A DNA stretch of 64,000 nucleotides from Metarhizium brunneum (taxonomy: Eukaryota; Ascomycota; Sordariomycetes; Hypocreales; Clavicipitaceae): positions 1,426,001 through 1,490,000 of the forward strand of contig NC_089427.1 of the NCBI RefSeq assembly GCF_013426205.1, in the 5' to 3' direction. The position numbers and the translations under genes are program-made. The notes beneath the pieces are model-generated. The model had not been told where the DNA came from, did not search any database, and was given only the letters and a program-made list of their open reading frames with translations. This document shows positions 31,721 through 43,443 of the stretch, in pieces; position 1 is the first letter of the stretch, and every line of letters begins with the position of its first letter.

Positions 31721-32036
31721 ATGAGGCCTCGTGTGGCTGGCATATGGAGAGCAATGTATAATAGACAGCGTGTATAATAGACTCTCTTCGATCACAGATG
31801 TCACCATGGCCATGCTCAAATGAAGCAGTTTTTGACCGTGTACTTCTTTCAGTGTGCAGGCTAGAACAGCTACATCGCGCAAAATGAAATAGTGGTATTC
31901 TTATTTCCATGCCCACCGACCCAAACGCCTCGCTATGCATAAATCAAGTCCTCCCACAAAAGATAAGGTGGTGGCCCTTCACCCGACCATTCGTCTTAGG
32001 TCCCCCAACTCGTTTCTGTCCATGACCCCGATCGCC
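31721..32036. other. Convergent 3' intergenic region
   Basis: The 316 nt between the stop codons of the PPR gene and the taf3-like gene. Nothing gene-like is visible. Confidence 0.4.
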
Positions 32037-32793
32037 CTAGGAAAGGTCCATGTCATCGTCAAGTCTGCTCCCTACTGAACTCAATCCCGAACTGGGGGTA
32101 GGCGAGCCTCGATCGCGACTCGTCTCGCCGCGGTTCGTATTTGCCAGGTTGGTGTGAGATGAGCTTCGCTGCATGATCCATTCATTTACGCTCGTCACCG
32201 GTCCGCCCTCGACTTGGATCTCGGCAATCGTATCGAGGGACCTGCCAATAACGGTTCCCGTGAATTTGCTATCTTCCGCTGTTTTGGCGTGCTTCTTCTT
32301 GAGGGCTACAATAAAACGTTAGTGTCTTGGTGTCGCCCTGTTCCTATGCAGCCAAAGTGGTGTATCCAAAATAAAAAATAAAATTAAAAATCTCACCGTT
32401 CAAATAATCCGTCGCGTCGATTTCACCATCTCCGATTCCCATCTCCATAAGTTCCGTCATCCGTTGACCTGAAAACCAGTCGATGAACTCATCTACACCC
32501 GTCGTGTCTTCCTCCCCGAGCCATGATTGCTCCGTGGCGGTCTTCTCCGGTAGTAGCGCGCCGACTTCTTGGAGAGCCAACCGCGCATCAACGATGGTGT
32601 AGTCACCCGCATCGCCTTGGTTGTGGATGGCGTGCGAGGCGGTCTTTTCACACAGCACGGCTAGGTATCGACCTGCGATGTCCGTGAGGGAATCTACTAC
32701 GGATGGTTTCGCAGAGTGGTAGCCCGTCGAGCGGAGGATCTGGAGGATAGCAGGCCGGAGGAGCGCGTGAAAGAATGCTGATTGCGTCGTCAT
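32037..32793 (-). CDS. taf3: TFIID subunit TAF3-like histone-fold (BTP domain) protein
   Basis: Two exons, 32397-32793 and 32037-32305, give 221 aa. The first about 80 residues (FFHALLRPAILQILRSTGYHSAKPSVVDSLTDIAGRYLAVL, read in pieces, then VDARLALQEVGALLPE) form a bromodomain-associated histone fold, as in TAF3, TAF8 and SPT7. Next are FIDWFSGQRM and an acidic segment. The second exon has a KKKHAK basic stretch, a Ser/Thr-rich part and an acidic end (DDDMDLS). The size and the absence of a bromodomain or PHD finger favour fungal TAF3 of TFIID, where it would pair with TAF10. Assignment to TAF3 rather than another BTP protein is inference. Confidence 0.75.
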
Positions 32794-33246
32794 TGTGAAG
32801 AATATTGGGAGCGCGAGAGGATGTAATCGTTTGCTGGGCGATCGTATGGCGTAGGGAGCTTTGCGCTGCTGTTGTTGCTGCTGTAACCGACGGTGTCGCG
32901 ATCGAGGACCTCATCGGCTGGTTCGCAATTGTGAATCACAGCGCATATTCGGAGGAAAGGCCGTTTCCTTGCTTATGTAGTGTTTGTCGCTCGATTTTGG
33001 AGTATCAGCTTCGGCGTGTAGTAGGAGCTTCTGCAGGTTTGAGTTTGCTTGTGCAGGTAACAAGCTTGCTGGAAGGTTGGGGGGGCATACAGTGCGTATA
33101 TAATGCAATTGGTACTTCGCACGGACTCATGTCTCTAATATGGCCGGACTCGAACTGGCTTGATTATTATATTCATTTATCCAACCTCCCGTATGCTCTT
33201 TATTTTGGCATTACGTTCATTTTGTTCGCATATACGCACGCCCAAA

Positions 33247-35691
33247 CTACGCGGCCTCTTCCTGGCCAGCAATTCCACTATACTTATTGATAAAGCCCAA
33301 TACTTCTCGGTGCCACACAAGAGAGTTCTCTGGCTTGATTATCCACTAAAGATCTTGTCAGCTAGCCTGGTATTTTGTTTCTACGCGAACTTTTGTAGTG
33401 AGCACTCACATGGTTCTCATCCGGGAATACAACAAGCTTACTCGGGACCTTTCGGGCTTGCAGAACGTTGAACATGGCCAACCCCTCAGAAATAGGCAGT
33501 CTATAATCCAACTCATTGTGCAGAACCTATCCAGATACATCAGCTTTGGACATAAACAGTTCAGCGGAATGAACGAACCATCATTGGAGTTTTCCAATTC
33601 TGGCAATGCAGAGATGGATCCCATCTGGCATAGGTCTCTCGGTTCTCCCACAGTGTGCCGCCAAAGTCATGCTCGGGGAAAAACAGTTCCTCAGTTGACC
33701 ATTGATTTTGAGTAGAAAATACACCGTCATGGCAGACGAGGGCCTTGAACTTGCGTCCTAGGGGTTGGCCCTGGATCCAGTCTAGAAAGAGGCTGTTAGC
33801 GGGCTTTCTCTTCGGCTTCGGCATCGCGGCCATACATACTGATCATGTAACCTCCGTACGAAGCTCCCAGCGCGACTGATCGTGAGGTGTCAATGTAATC
33901 CACATTCTTTTCCAAGTGCTCAAAGCAGAGCACCAAATCCTCATAAGGGTTACCTCCCCAGTTACACGTGATGGCGTCAATGTGTTTCTGGCCGTAACCA
34001 GTGCTGCCAGTCGGGTTAGGGGAAACGACAACGTAGCCCTGCTCGGCGAAGATGGCTGGGTTCCATCGTGTACTCCATTCATCCAACCAAGCACCCTGCG
34101 GGCCGCCGTGGATCAAGAAGGCCAGAGGATACTTCTTTGAAGGGTCAAAGTTGGAAGGTTTTGTAACGAGAGCGTGCACGTAGTACCCGAGCGAGCCGCG
34201 GTACCAGAAATCAGCTCGCATAGAACTGTTGAGACCAAATGATTTGCCATTCTTGGAACTCGACGAGATCTCAGTCACTGACTCTGATGCGGGGTCCAAA
34301 ACAGCGTACAGCGAGCTCTCAACACGGGACTTAGAGCTGATGAGCAAGCTGGGACCATCCCCCAGCAACTTGGCATCACTAACGCAGCCGTCCAGATGGA
34401 AAGGTGTAGGCAGCTCATTAGCATCGGCAGGAGAAGAGGGAAGCTTCCAGAGTACAATTTGGCCTTGCTTCTCAGCGCCGACGTACAAATCCTTTTCGTC
34501 GTGGCTCCAGATGATCCAGTCTGGCCTCAGGTCCCAACCGCCTTCGCCATCGCTCGTCTCATAAAACTCTTCAACGTTGCTAAGATCGTTGACGTCGGGA
34601 ATGAGCAGCAGCCTGGTCTTGTCGGCCTCGTACTGAATATTCCTCATTCTAGCAAAAGCAATTTTGCTGCCATTCTTGTTAAAGGTTGGAGCGATACTGT
34701 AACCCACCAAGTTGCCGGTCTTGACAATCAGCGGAGCGGGTGGCTTCTCAACAAACGACTTGATGGGCACGTAGTAGAGGTCAGTCTTGGTGTATCTTGC
34801 GGGATTGATCTTTGGATCCCTGGCCACGAAGCAGATGCCATGGGCGGAGATGTCAAAATCGCCAGAGGCTCCGAATGGAGGAACGGGAGACTTGAGGTCG
34901 GTACCGGCCAAGAGGTTAGTCAGGCCCGGGCTTTCCAGAGCCCATTTTCCGTCAATCTTGGCCAGTCGGCCGTACCATAATGAATTCTCATTCGGGGTGT
35001 TCCAGGTATCCCAATGTCGGACATAGAGAGAGGTGTAAATCTTGGCCGAGTCGTGGGTCTTGTGTTCGGCGGGAGGCCAGTACAGCTCCCCCTTGGGAGT
35101 GGTCAGTCCGGCGAAGCAAATGGCGACCTTGCCGTTTGACAAGACCTTGGTCTTGGGGCTTGAGACATTTCCAGCCAAGTAGTGGACCATCTGAGGTCTA
35201 AGTTTTGGTGCGTACCGAGTATTAGTCCCATGCTTCATTGCTCTGGCGGTGTGTAACATACTCTGAGTTGTCCAGCACCCGCTGGGCCATAATCATGGTG
35301 CAGCCATTGTCGCCGCCCTTGAGATACATGACCTCATTCTCGCCAATCCAAACGGGGTCGCTGGCGCCCGAATCCTCAGACACAAGGTGGGAGGTGCCTT
35401 CTTTGATGTTGAGGACCCGGATCTGAGAAGACTTGGAATGAGTCTCGAACGAGTACGCAGAAACCTAGAGTCAGGTCAGCTGAGTAGGCCAGCTCGAGGC
35501 AGTTTTCGGGCGTATCCAAAGACATAGGCCTGAATAAAACACATTCAATTAAGCGCAAAGGAGCGAGGACCTACGGTGTAGAGCACCAGTTCACCCGTCG
35601 AGTTCGGGACACCAGCCGAACGACGAGGGGCAGAAAGAAGCACCTCTGGGGTGAAGCGAGCCGCGTGGACCGTCATTCTGGGCAATTGCAT
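33247..35691 (-). CDS. dpp5: Dipeptidyl-peptidase 5-like serine peptidase (family S9C), no signal peptide
   Basis: Prolyl-oligopeptidase-fold enzyme removing dipeptides from peptide N-termini. Six exons: 35575-35691, 35262-35464, 33840-35197, 33579-33781, 33410-33526 and 33247-33345, giving 698 aa. The N-terminal part is a beta-propeller ([46 protein letters not shown]). The hydrolase domain shows [36 protein letters not shown], the nucleophile elbow GASYGGYMI, the Asp in [13 protein letters not shown] and the His in [14 protein letters not shown], so the triad is complete. Exon 1 begins [14 protein letters not shown] without a hydrophobic signal, unlike secreted fungal DPP5, so this is probably a cytosolic paralogue. 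ATG 35676 is an alternative start, five codons downstream. Confidence 0.9.
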
Positions 35692-36747
35692 CTAGAAATC
35701 AACCCAGCAAAGGCAGGGACTTGCGAATATGAAAGGAGGAAGAGAAGTCTTTGGGTGGCACAGGTGTCGAAAATGAAGGAGCTCGAGGTCGTCCTTGCCT
35801 AGGACAACGTACGGGGTAGTTCCGTTTACGTACTTATGCGGCACCCACATGAGCAACCTCTACGGCCAGACTGTCTAGCCAAATTTATCGCACCGAGAGC
35901 AAAAAGTGAGGCTTGGGCCCACGAGAGCACGAGAGACCTTCCAAATCCATCAACGAATTTGAGGCTTCGATGTACAACTCACTCCGGAATAGGGTTTCAC
36001 AGGAACGTGAGGAGAGCTCCCTCCCCCGCCTCCAGACACTCGAGCCCCGCACGGAACCAGCCATCTTTGGTGAGGAGAGGACCTCCGCCGCGCCGCACGC
36101 ATTAGTCGGCCAACATTTCGCTATCAGGGTACGGAGTAGTGCTACTACTACTCGTGCCAAGGTAAGGAAGGGGAGGGCACCAGAAAACCAGTGGGCATGT
36201 CCACCGTTGCCGTAGCTGATGCAGTCGTCCAATACAGCACCAAACAAAGACGGAAGCTGATGTGGTCCTCTGCCTTTGTATGCTTGTAAGCGCAGGTGCC
36301 CATCCGTCTTCCCCAGTGGCTGGCTGTAGTTACCCTGTTGAATTCTGGATACTCCAAAACTAGGGTCATTGAAATTTGAATCGAAAGGGCTACCGTACAG
36401 AAGTGTCTGGGCCACAGCCACGATAAACCGTAACCGTCGTCATTCCAAAGTGGTGACAAGGTACGAATTACACATCACGTAGCTGATTATGATCGCAGCC
36501 CCCTCCAGAAGAGCGAGTTGTGTGTTCCATTTCTCTCTGCCAGCGTAACGCAAATGCTGCTGTGTAAATCGTCCCGCCATCTATTCTAGACAGGCCATCC
36601 CATTCCGTCCGTAACGCCAACCCCAAATGCCAAGACGGCTGGGTTTATTCGCAATCCAATATCCCAATGCTACAATCCTCTACCGAACTCCCAACTCCCC
36701 AAAATCAAGAAGAACCAACGGCTCAACACCCAAGCTTTCCTCCGACT
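35692..36747. other. Intergenic region between dpp5 and eaf6
   Basis: Contains the dpp5 promoter and the eaf6 3' flank. One TACGGAGTA motif lies at 36130-36138. A 178-codon minus-strand frame at 35885-36421 has no protein-like composition or motifs and is not called. Confidence 0.4.
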
Positions 36748-37404
36748 CTACTTTCTTGATGCTCCGAAATTTGTCCTCTTCTTATTGCCCCCGCCATCAT
36801 TCTCACTATCCTCGACCTCCTTGTCGGCTACAGCAGCCGCCTTCTTCTTCTTGCTATTATTCTTTGCTCCCGCTCCTGACGACGGCGTTCCGTTATCCCG
36901 AAACGAAGCCGACACAGGCGTGGGCGCGTGCGATGCTGGCGTCGATCCGGGCGTTGAGTCCTACAGAAAATGCCCCATCATCAGTATGTAGTCCAAACAA
37001 AAAAAAAAACACACCGGGCGTCGTGTCAAAAAGTACCCCGTTGTTTGGTCTATACGAAATAGACGACTTGGAAAAGACGCGGTTCTGGTCCGCCGGTCCT
37101 GTTTTGCGTCTTTGTGCCGCCGCGCCGCTCGTTCCTTTCATGTAACTGTCGAATCCGGTAATGATGTTTCCGCTCGGTGTGCTTTCAAGGTATGCTGCTT
37201 CTTTGGAGACAATGTTGTCTTCTACTTGCGTCTGCGTTATGCTATTAGTGCCCAAAACCCCTCGCAATTCCCCGGGTAGAGACCTACGAGACGCTTCTCC
37301 AGGACTCTTCGTTTCTCAATCAACTCGCGAACGCGGGCCTGGGACTTTTTGTATTCGGCCAGAGTCGGCAGAGGCCCTGGGCCGCCTTGTTTGTTGTCCG
37401 CCAT
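36748..37404 (-). CDS. eaf6: NuA4 histone acetyltransferase subunit Eaf6
   Basis: Small coiled-coil subunit of NuA4 and related MYST acetyltransferase complexes, nuclear. Exons 37288-37404, 37037-37231 and 36748-36960 give 174 aa. The family core is plain: PTLAEYKKSQARVRELIEKRRVLEKRL, then QVEDNIVSKEAAYLE, TPSGNIITGFDSYMK, and later NRVFSKSSISYRP. The third exon encodes a Thr/Pro/Ser-rich linker (DSTPGSTPASHAPTPVSASF) and a Lys-rich tail. The second donor is ambiguous: 37036 (GTACTT) is used here, while 37012 (GTGTTT) is also in phase and would add eight residues. The start MADNKQGGPGPLPTL is the only reasonable ATG. Confidence 0.92.
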
Positions 37405-38217
37405 ACGCACGTCGTCTGGCCGTATTAGGCGCCGGATTGCGGGGGCATGAATCACTTGGCCGGCGTAGAAGTAGAGCGCACGGCGCGTCTGATGCGTATT
37501 TTCGACAGCGAGCGGTGTTGCGATGAATGAACTTTGCACTTTGGCGCTGAAATGTGCACGACGCAGCCCACCTTCAGTCTTGAAAACGCGATGGTGGAGC
37601 TGGAGAACACAGCTGCCACCAGACTGGACCAGGCCGAGCTCCGCGGGGCGCCAGGTGACATGTCCAGCCTCCAACTTTTGAGAGTTCAACTACGAACCAG
37701 ACCTACAACATCGTGGTATTTTACACAGCTTTGCATAAATCTTCATTGTAAAGCGACCGATTTCACAGTGGTTGGGCTATGGAATTAATTTGTATTTTCT
37801 GATACTACAATACTAGGGTTATGTTCGCTTGTTTTCTGCTGTAAGAAATAAAGGCTTGATGAATGCCCCCATACAGCGGCAATGGGTCAAACGGAAGGAT
37901 ACCCAATCGTTCTTTATGCATCCCCGCTGCCTTTATTGGTGTGCCTACCAGAATGGGATCCTAGTAGGACATGGCTCTCGTGATATACTCTTGGTATTCA
38001 AGGTCATTATAAGCAAAACGCCCCAAAGGCTGGTCCCAAACGAAGAATTCGAAAAATCGGCATCCACTCTCCGGACCGCTCCGTTTGTCATGACGGTGAG
38101 AGCAACAAAGTATTGTATCGTCATGTATTATTTTTTTTCCTTAGCGTTGATTTTTCTCCTTCGGGGTTATCACTGGGAACAGATGGCTCCCTTACCATTT
38201 ATCTCGTTCGCGTCCCT
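37405..38217. other. Intergenic region between eaf6 and the PWI/RS gene
   Basis: Includes the eaf6 promoter and the 3' flank of the minus-strand PWI gene, with a T-run at 38127-38140. No gene seen. Confidence 0.4.
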
Positions 38218-39640
38218 TCATGGCGAGCGGCGGTCATCTTGCAAATCATCAGCTAGTTTTCCACGTTTCAGAGAGGTTGAGGAAGCGGAAGAACTATTCC
38301 GCCTTCGGTCTGTGTCCCGTTCTTTTCGGCGGCTGTCTCTGCCACGGTCTTTACGCTCATCTCTTTGGTGGTTGTCGGAATCTTCGTCATCGTAGCTGTG
38401 CCGGCGCCTGTACTGCTTCCTTACTGGAGAGCTTTTATCACGACTGCGAGATCTAGACCGACTGCTTGAACCATGAGATGATGATGTGCGCCTTCGACGT
38501 GGCGGCGATCTGCTTCGTGACTCCGATTGTTCCCTCCTCCTCTTTCGAGCGGGTGAACTGCGGTCCGACGACACAGACCGAGATTGACGGGAAGAACTGG
38601 AGCGACGTCGGTCATGCCTTGGACGGTATGCATCTCCTCTTGGCGATCTGGACCGCTTCCGACCTCCAGGGCGCCTTGGCGACGAAGCTCTCCGGCGTGG
38701 AGGAGAGCTGGATCTGCTGCTAGCGGTGCTACCAGATGCGCTCCTGTCGCGTGACCTCGAACGTGAGGATTTTTCTGGCGAATGTGATCGCGGTCGATGT
38801 CGACGACGGTCTCGGTCTCTTCTCCGTCCCTGGCGATCGTTTGGGACGTATCTGTCACGGTCGCGGCCATATTGGTCTCGCGATCCGCGATTGTGGTGAT
38901 CGGGTCGCCTATTCCGATTGTCAGGATTCTGGTTTCCGCGTCGACCCTGCCAAGTATCAGCGCGGTTGTTTGCCCTGTCACGTCGGTCTCGTTCCTTCAG
39001 GTCCGAAATTCCACGGTCCCGACGATCAAGATCATCGCGGCGTCTGCGAGCATCGTCGGCAGCCTTGTCAGCATCTCTCTAAAAATGGCCAATTAGCATC
39101 TAATGTGGTGGAAATTTTCAACTCGTATGGTCTTGGTCGTACCTTTTCCTGCATCAGCTCCAGCTTTTTCGCCTCGAGAAGTTCCTTGGGCACACCCTGA
39201 GGGCTGGTTTGGGCACTCAGCAGCAGCATCCATAGGTCTTTGCAAAAAAGCGCGGTGTCCTTGTCCAAAAATCCAGTGAGTTGAATCTGAAGGGACTTGA
39301 TGTCAGGCTGTAGAGCGGAGAGTCAGCGGCGCTGAGAAGCACACGGGCAAGCATCGTGTCAAAGTTCCAACAACTTACGTAGCGTGTGCCCTCGATGAGA
39401 TTGAAGCAGAGCTCAATAACAACATCATCTTCAGTGCCTAGGATATCAGAGATTTTGTTTGCGATCCACCTAAACAAAAGCAGGGTCAGCGTCATGCGAG
39501 AGGTGGGCTGGCACGGTTGGGGCCTCGAGAGCTTACTTTTTCATGACCTGCAGATTGACCTTTTGCATGTCGACCTTTTGACTGAACTCTGAGGGAAATT
39601 TGGTCGACTTCAAAAGCCGAGCGTCAACTTTCGACGCCAT
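38218..39640 (-). CDS. PWI-domain SR-related splicing protein (SRRM1/SRm160-like)
   Basis: Nuclear splicing coactivator-type protein. Four exons, 39537-39640, 39379-39469, 39143-39307 and 38218-39078, give 406 aa. The PWI domain fills residues about 10-120: KFPSEFSQKVDMQKVNLQVMKKWIANKISDILG, VIELCFNLIEGTRYPDIKSLQIQLTGFLD, LFCKDLWMLLLSAQTSPQGVPKELLE (cited in parts). The name-giving tripeptide reads K-W-I here. It is followed by an Arg/Asp-rich charged segment (DDARRRRDDLDRRDRG) and a long RS/RD domain with many SRS, RSRSP and PPRRR elements. The PWI fold binds nucleic acid, and the RS part would be phosphorylated. Codon choice in the RS tail is mixed, so it is not a simple repeat. Confidence 0.9.
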
Positions 39641-40529
39641 GACGGACAAGGTCGAGGTGCCAATTGCGTGCCAAAACCGGCCCGTTGAATTGACGATCAA
39701 AAGAACAATGTTTGTTAGGAAAGGGAAGTGACGTCTGTTGTCAGCAGAAGACGTGCTCCGTCCCGTACCTAAGGCAGTTTGACAGGGTACGGAGTACAGT
39801 GCCCAGGTGTTTGGGCGCTCGCACATGCATACGGAGTACAATACTACATGTACCAGCCAGCTGACGTTGTACTACAGCAGTGTGACCCACCTGGCTCTTC
39901 ACGGCAAGCGGAAGCTCTGGAGCTCCAGACCCCATCTTCAAGGGCAATCGAGGAATGCACTCGTATCAGTCGTAATTGAGACAGCAGTTTTGTGGCCTTG
40001 ATAGATTTCCAATACCGAGGTTGGAGCTCTATTTTCCCTCCATAACCTAGATCTGAAGCTTCTCAGGCCCGTTCCAGTTCCTGGCAACATTATATTCGCA
40101 GGACGAATATATTCGTTATTACGAAGTAGTGAGAACCTCCTCGGACGTACCAGGCACAGCCCAACCATGAGTCCCAGTTACAGGGCTGACATAACGAGCC
40201 GTTTCAGCACAACGGAAATTAAATAATTTCCTACTTGGATGAAAAAAAAAATCTGTAAATGATGTGAAGCACATCTTCATCTTTCGTCGAACTGTACGGA
40301 CTGTTGTCTGGAGTTGTAGGGTCACTCCAGGCTGCACCCAGTACGTACCAAGTACCAGAGACCCCGCAGCATCGCTTTGAGCATTCAATGGCGGACCCTA
40401 CTACTACTGTTGTCCAACCACGTTCGACAGTTCACCAGTTTTGTCCCGTTCTACGATCGCGGAGAGACCCCGAGGCAACCGTTGCCATCACCCCACGAGT
40501 TTCAACATCGTCCTCAGTGCTACTACTCC
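39641..40529. promoter_or_regulatory. Divergent region between the PWI gene and nas2
   Basis: Two TACGGAGTA motifs lie at 39788-39796 and 39830-39838, in the same orientation and 42 nt apart start to start. An A-run is present at 40241-40250. No convincing gene; an open frame continuous with nas2 runs upstream to about 40377 but looks like leader sequence. Confidence 0.45.
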
Positions 40530-41387
40530 ATGATGGATAGCATGCATGCGCCAACCGTGCCGTCCGGCCCGACCACCAACGGCCTCACCAACGGCAACGT
40601 GGGGCATTTGAGCTTCGGGGAGCTCCAACGCAAGAAGGAAAGCTTGGAGGAAGAACTCAAGGCCCTGGGCGGCGTTCTCGATTCCGTATGTTCCCTCAAG
40701 CTTCAATGGATTTAGGTCCGCTGATTTCTGACTGGTGTAAAGCACGGAGTAAACATGGACACACCTCTTGTCACTAGTGATGGCTTTCCTCGCTCTGATA
40801 TTGATGTTGCTCAGAGTGAGTTGCTTCCCAGCCTCCGCAGTCCAAGTACATGGGCTAATTTGGAAAAGTCCGCACCACAAGAGCGAGGATTGTCCGACTC
40901 AGAAATGACTACAAGGATCTCATGAAGAATATCGAAAAGTACCTACATCAGCATTTCGCAAGTCTGGGTGAAGGCGACGAAAATGCCGTACCAGCCCCAA
41001 GCACCACTGTCCCGCCTGTTCTACCCGACTCGCAAGCTGATGCCTTGGACGAGGTCTTTGCAAAGGTCAACACTGTCGCCGTTGGCGGCCCGGCTGACCG
41101 TGCTGGTTTGAAGGAGGGTGATGAGATTCGTAATTTTGGATACGTAAACAAATCCAACGACGACAACCTTAAGAAGGTGGCCGAATGTGTTCAAGGGAAT
41201 GAAGGGGTACGTTGGAGCTTCCAACCTTGGATTCACTGCATATTCTAACACGTCCCAGCGCGACATTTTCATCAAGGTGTCCAGGGCATCAGGCGCGGCT
41301 CAACGTCAGGAGTTGCGCCTGACCTTGACGCCTACTCGAAATTGGGGTGGCCGAGGCTTGCTCGGATGTCACATCCTCCCTTTATAA
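40530..41387 (+). CDS. nas2: 26S proteasome assembly chaperone Nas2 (PSMD9/p27)
   Basis: Chaperone that binds the Rpt5 C-terminus during assembly of the proteasome base. Exons 40530-40685, 40743-40815, 40869-41206 and 41259-41387 give 231 aa. The N-terminal coiled region reads LSFGELQRKKESLEEELKALGGVLDS, then HGVNMDTPLVTSDGFPRSDIDVAQ and IRTTRARIVRLRNDYKDLMKNIEKYLHQHF, all family hallmarks. The C-terminal PDZ domain has FAKVNTVAVGGPADRAGLKEGDEIRNFGYVN, IFIKVSRASGAAQRQELRLTLTP, and ends GGRGLLGCHILPL. Two consecutive ATGs (40530, 40533) precede DSMHAPTVPSGPT; the first is used. The carboxylate-binding loop position appears intact. Confidence 0.94.
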
Positions 41388-42410
41388 TGCATCGCCCAAT
41401 ACGGGTTTGGGTTACAAATATCGACCGTTTGTTATAGTAACGCAGACACACCAAAATGTGTAATGCACAGACGTCGAGCGACGACCATGCCGATGGTGCG
41501 ATTGGCTTTGTGTTAGGCATCTATCGCGCAGCTTGGTGCTGGGCATACTGGCCGCCAGCACGGAGCCAACATTTGGGGCTTTGTCATCAAACGGAGCTTG
41601 CGTTGGGCAGTGTACTGCGCCTGAGAGGGAAAATGTTACCGTCCATTTTTTGCTGCATTTGGAACAACTCCGACGGAAAGTTAGAGATCAATGGGCCAGC
41701 TTCACCCAAGTTGCCAAGGTAGCTTAGGCACCACTTGAGGTGGCGAGGGAGTCGGTGCCTTGCAGGACATAGAGCTTGCAGCTGTGCGCCTGAAAGGTTT
41801 ACGGATACTGCCTGAAGGATGGGATGATTTTTTCGTTGATAAATACCCATATGCCTGTCTATATATCCGGATGGGATCACAGCACTGCTACTCTTCTACT
41901 GATACCCAGGCTCCATAGCTTTCTCTCAGTCGTCAAGCCTTGGTAAGTAGCAACGGGGGAAAAAAAAAACTGGCTGCTGCATCGGCACAGTGTAATTTCA
42001 GGCAGTGACGTTATCCACGTTGTGCGAACCCCCGGCCCCTGATTGGAACTCACGCATGCACTGACATCACGTGCATGAGCCCGCCCCCCAGCAGTTTGAA
42101 TTTTTTTGCTCAGGCTTGCCCTGGTCCCAGAGGTTCCCCGCCGCCTTTCAAAACATCCTGCTGACCGACCTCGTGCAAGTTTGCCTCCAGCACATCCCAC
42201 GCCCGTGAGACCTCAAAAGGTATTGTCAACCCGGTCGCTTCTCGCATTGCACTCCATCTTCAAACCCACGAATTGCGCATTTGCCGACCCGACTTCAACA
42301 TTATCTCCCTTCACTATCGCCTCCATCGCCGAGCAGTAGGCTAACTCCGCCTCTTCTAGCACCCCGCTTGTTTACATCAGTTTTTCATCGGGACGAAGAT
42401 CATCGCGAAG
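41388..42410. promoter_or_regulatory. nas2 3' flank and Ran promoter/leader
   Basis: No gene is seen. An A-run at 41960-41970 and the CT-rich stretch 42230-42400 before the Ran ATG are consistent with a strongly expressed gene's leader. CACGTG-like and other E-box matches (ATCACGTGCA near 42067) are present; significance unknown. Confidence 0.4.
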
Positions 42411-43443
42411 ATGGCTGAACAGCAGACTCCCACTTTCAAGCTCGTGCTTGTCGGTGACGGTGGTACCGGAAAGGTTCGTTCAAAAAGATGATTGTATCGG
42501 AGTTTTTTTTTTTCCCTCTCTCTGGCGTCGTGGTTAAGGACCCAGGGTGGTGGATATGGTTATCTACCCCGCCTAACGAGAAGCATCGCCTGCCATCTTG
42601 ATGACGAAATGATGGTTTTGCTAACTGCGAGTTTGCCATAGACCACTTTTGTCAAGCGTCACTTGACTGGTGAATTCGAGAAGAAGTACATTGCTACCCT
42701 CGGCGTCGACGTTCACCCTCTTGGCTTCACTACGGTGAGTAGCGATGCGGCTCGCCCGTCCTCTCCGGGCTCCCCAGCCGTAGACGACAACGCGCTAATT
42801 ATCATTGTAGAACTTCGGTCCCATCCAGTTCGATGTCTGGGATACCGCCGGTCAGGAGAAGTTCGGTGGTCTCCGTGATGGCTACTACATCAACGGCCAG
42901 TGCGGCATCATCATGTTCGATGTCACTTCCCGCATCACCTACAAGAACGTTCCCAACTGGCACCGTATGTCCCCGCCTAGCACAGCACAAAGACGAATTT
43001 AACCAATTCCGGGTGATCTTCTAATGCACTCCCAGGTGACCTTGTTCGTGTCTGCGAGAATATCCCCATCGTCCTCTGCGGCAACAAGGTGGACGTTAAG
43101 GAGCGCAAGGTCAAGGCCAAGACCATTACCTTCCACCGCAAGAAGAACCTTCAGTACTACGATATCTCTGCCAAGTCCAACTACAACTTCGAGAAGCCAT
43201 TCCTCTGGTTGGCCCGCAAACTGGTTGGCAACCCTCAGCTGGTACGTCTGAACGCTTGACATGGATGTCCCGATCACAAGTAGAACGAGCGACTAACCAT
43301 TGCTACAGGAGTTCGTTGCCGCTCCTGCTCTGGCTCCTCCCACTGCCCAGGTCGACGAAGCCCTGATGGAGGAGTACCGCAAGGAGATGGAGACTGCGGC
43401 CGCTCAGCCTCTGCCCGGTGAGCTTTCCGACGACGACTTGTAA
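42411..43443 (+). CDS. gsp1: Ran GTPase (GSP1/Spi1)
   Basis: Small GTPase controlling nuclear import and export, spindle assembly and nuclear envelope formation. Five exons, 42411-42473, 42642-42734, 42811-42964, 43036-43241 and 43309-43443, give exactly 216 aa, the canonical length. P-loop GDGGTGKT lies at residues 15-22. Next are the switch I region ([14 protein letters not shown]), [16 protein letters not shown] (switch II), [11 protein letters not shown], and [13 protein letters not shown]. The Ran-specific C-terminus has no prenylation cysteine and ends in the acidic DDDL that folds against the GDP form. All switch residues seem intact. The first intron directly follows the P-loop lysine codon. 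Confidence 0.98.

Noticed and set aside
35885..36421. 178-codon minus-strand frame between dpp5 and eaf6
   Set aside because: Composition and lack of motifs suggest chance; a TACGGAGTA motif found elsewhere only outside coding exons lies inside it.
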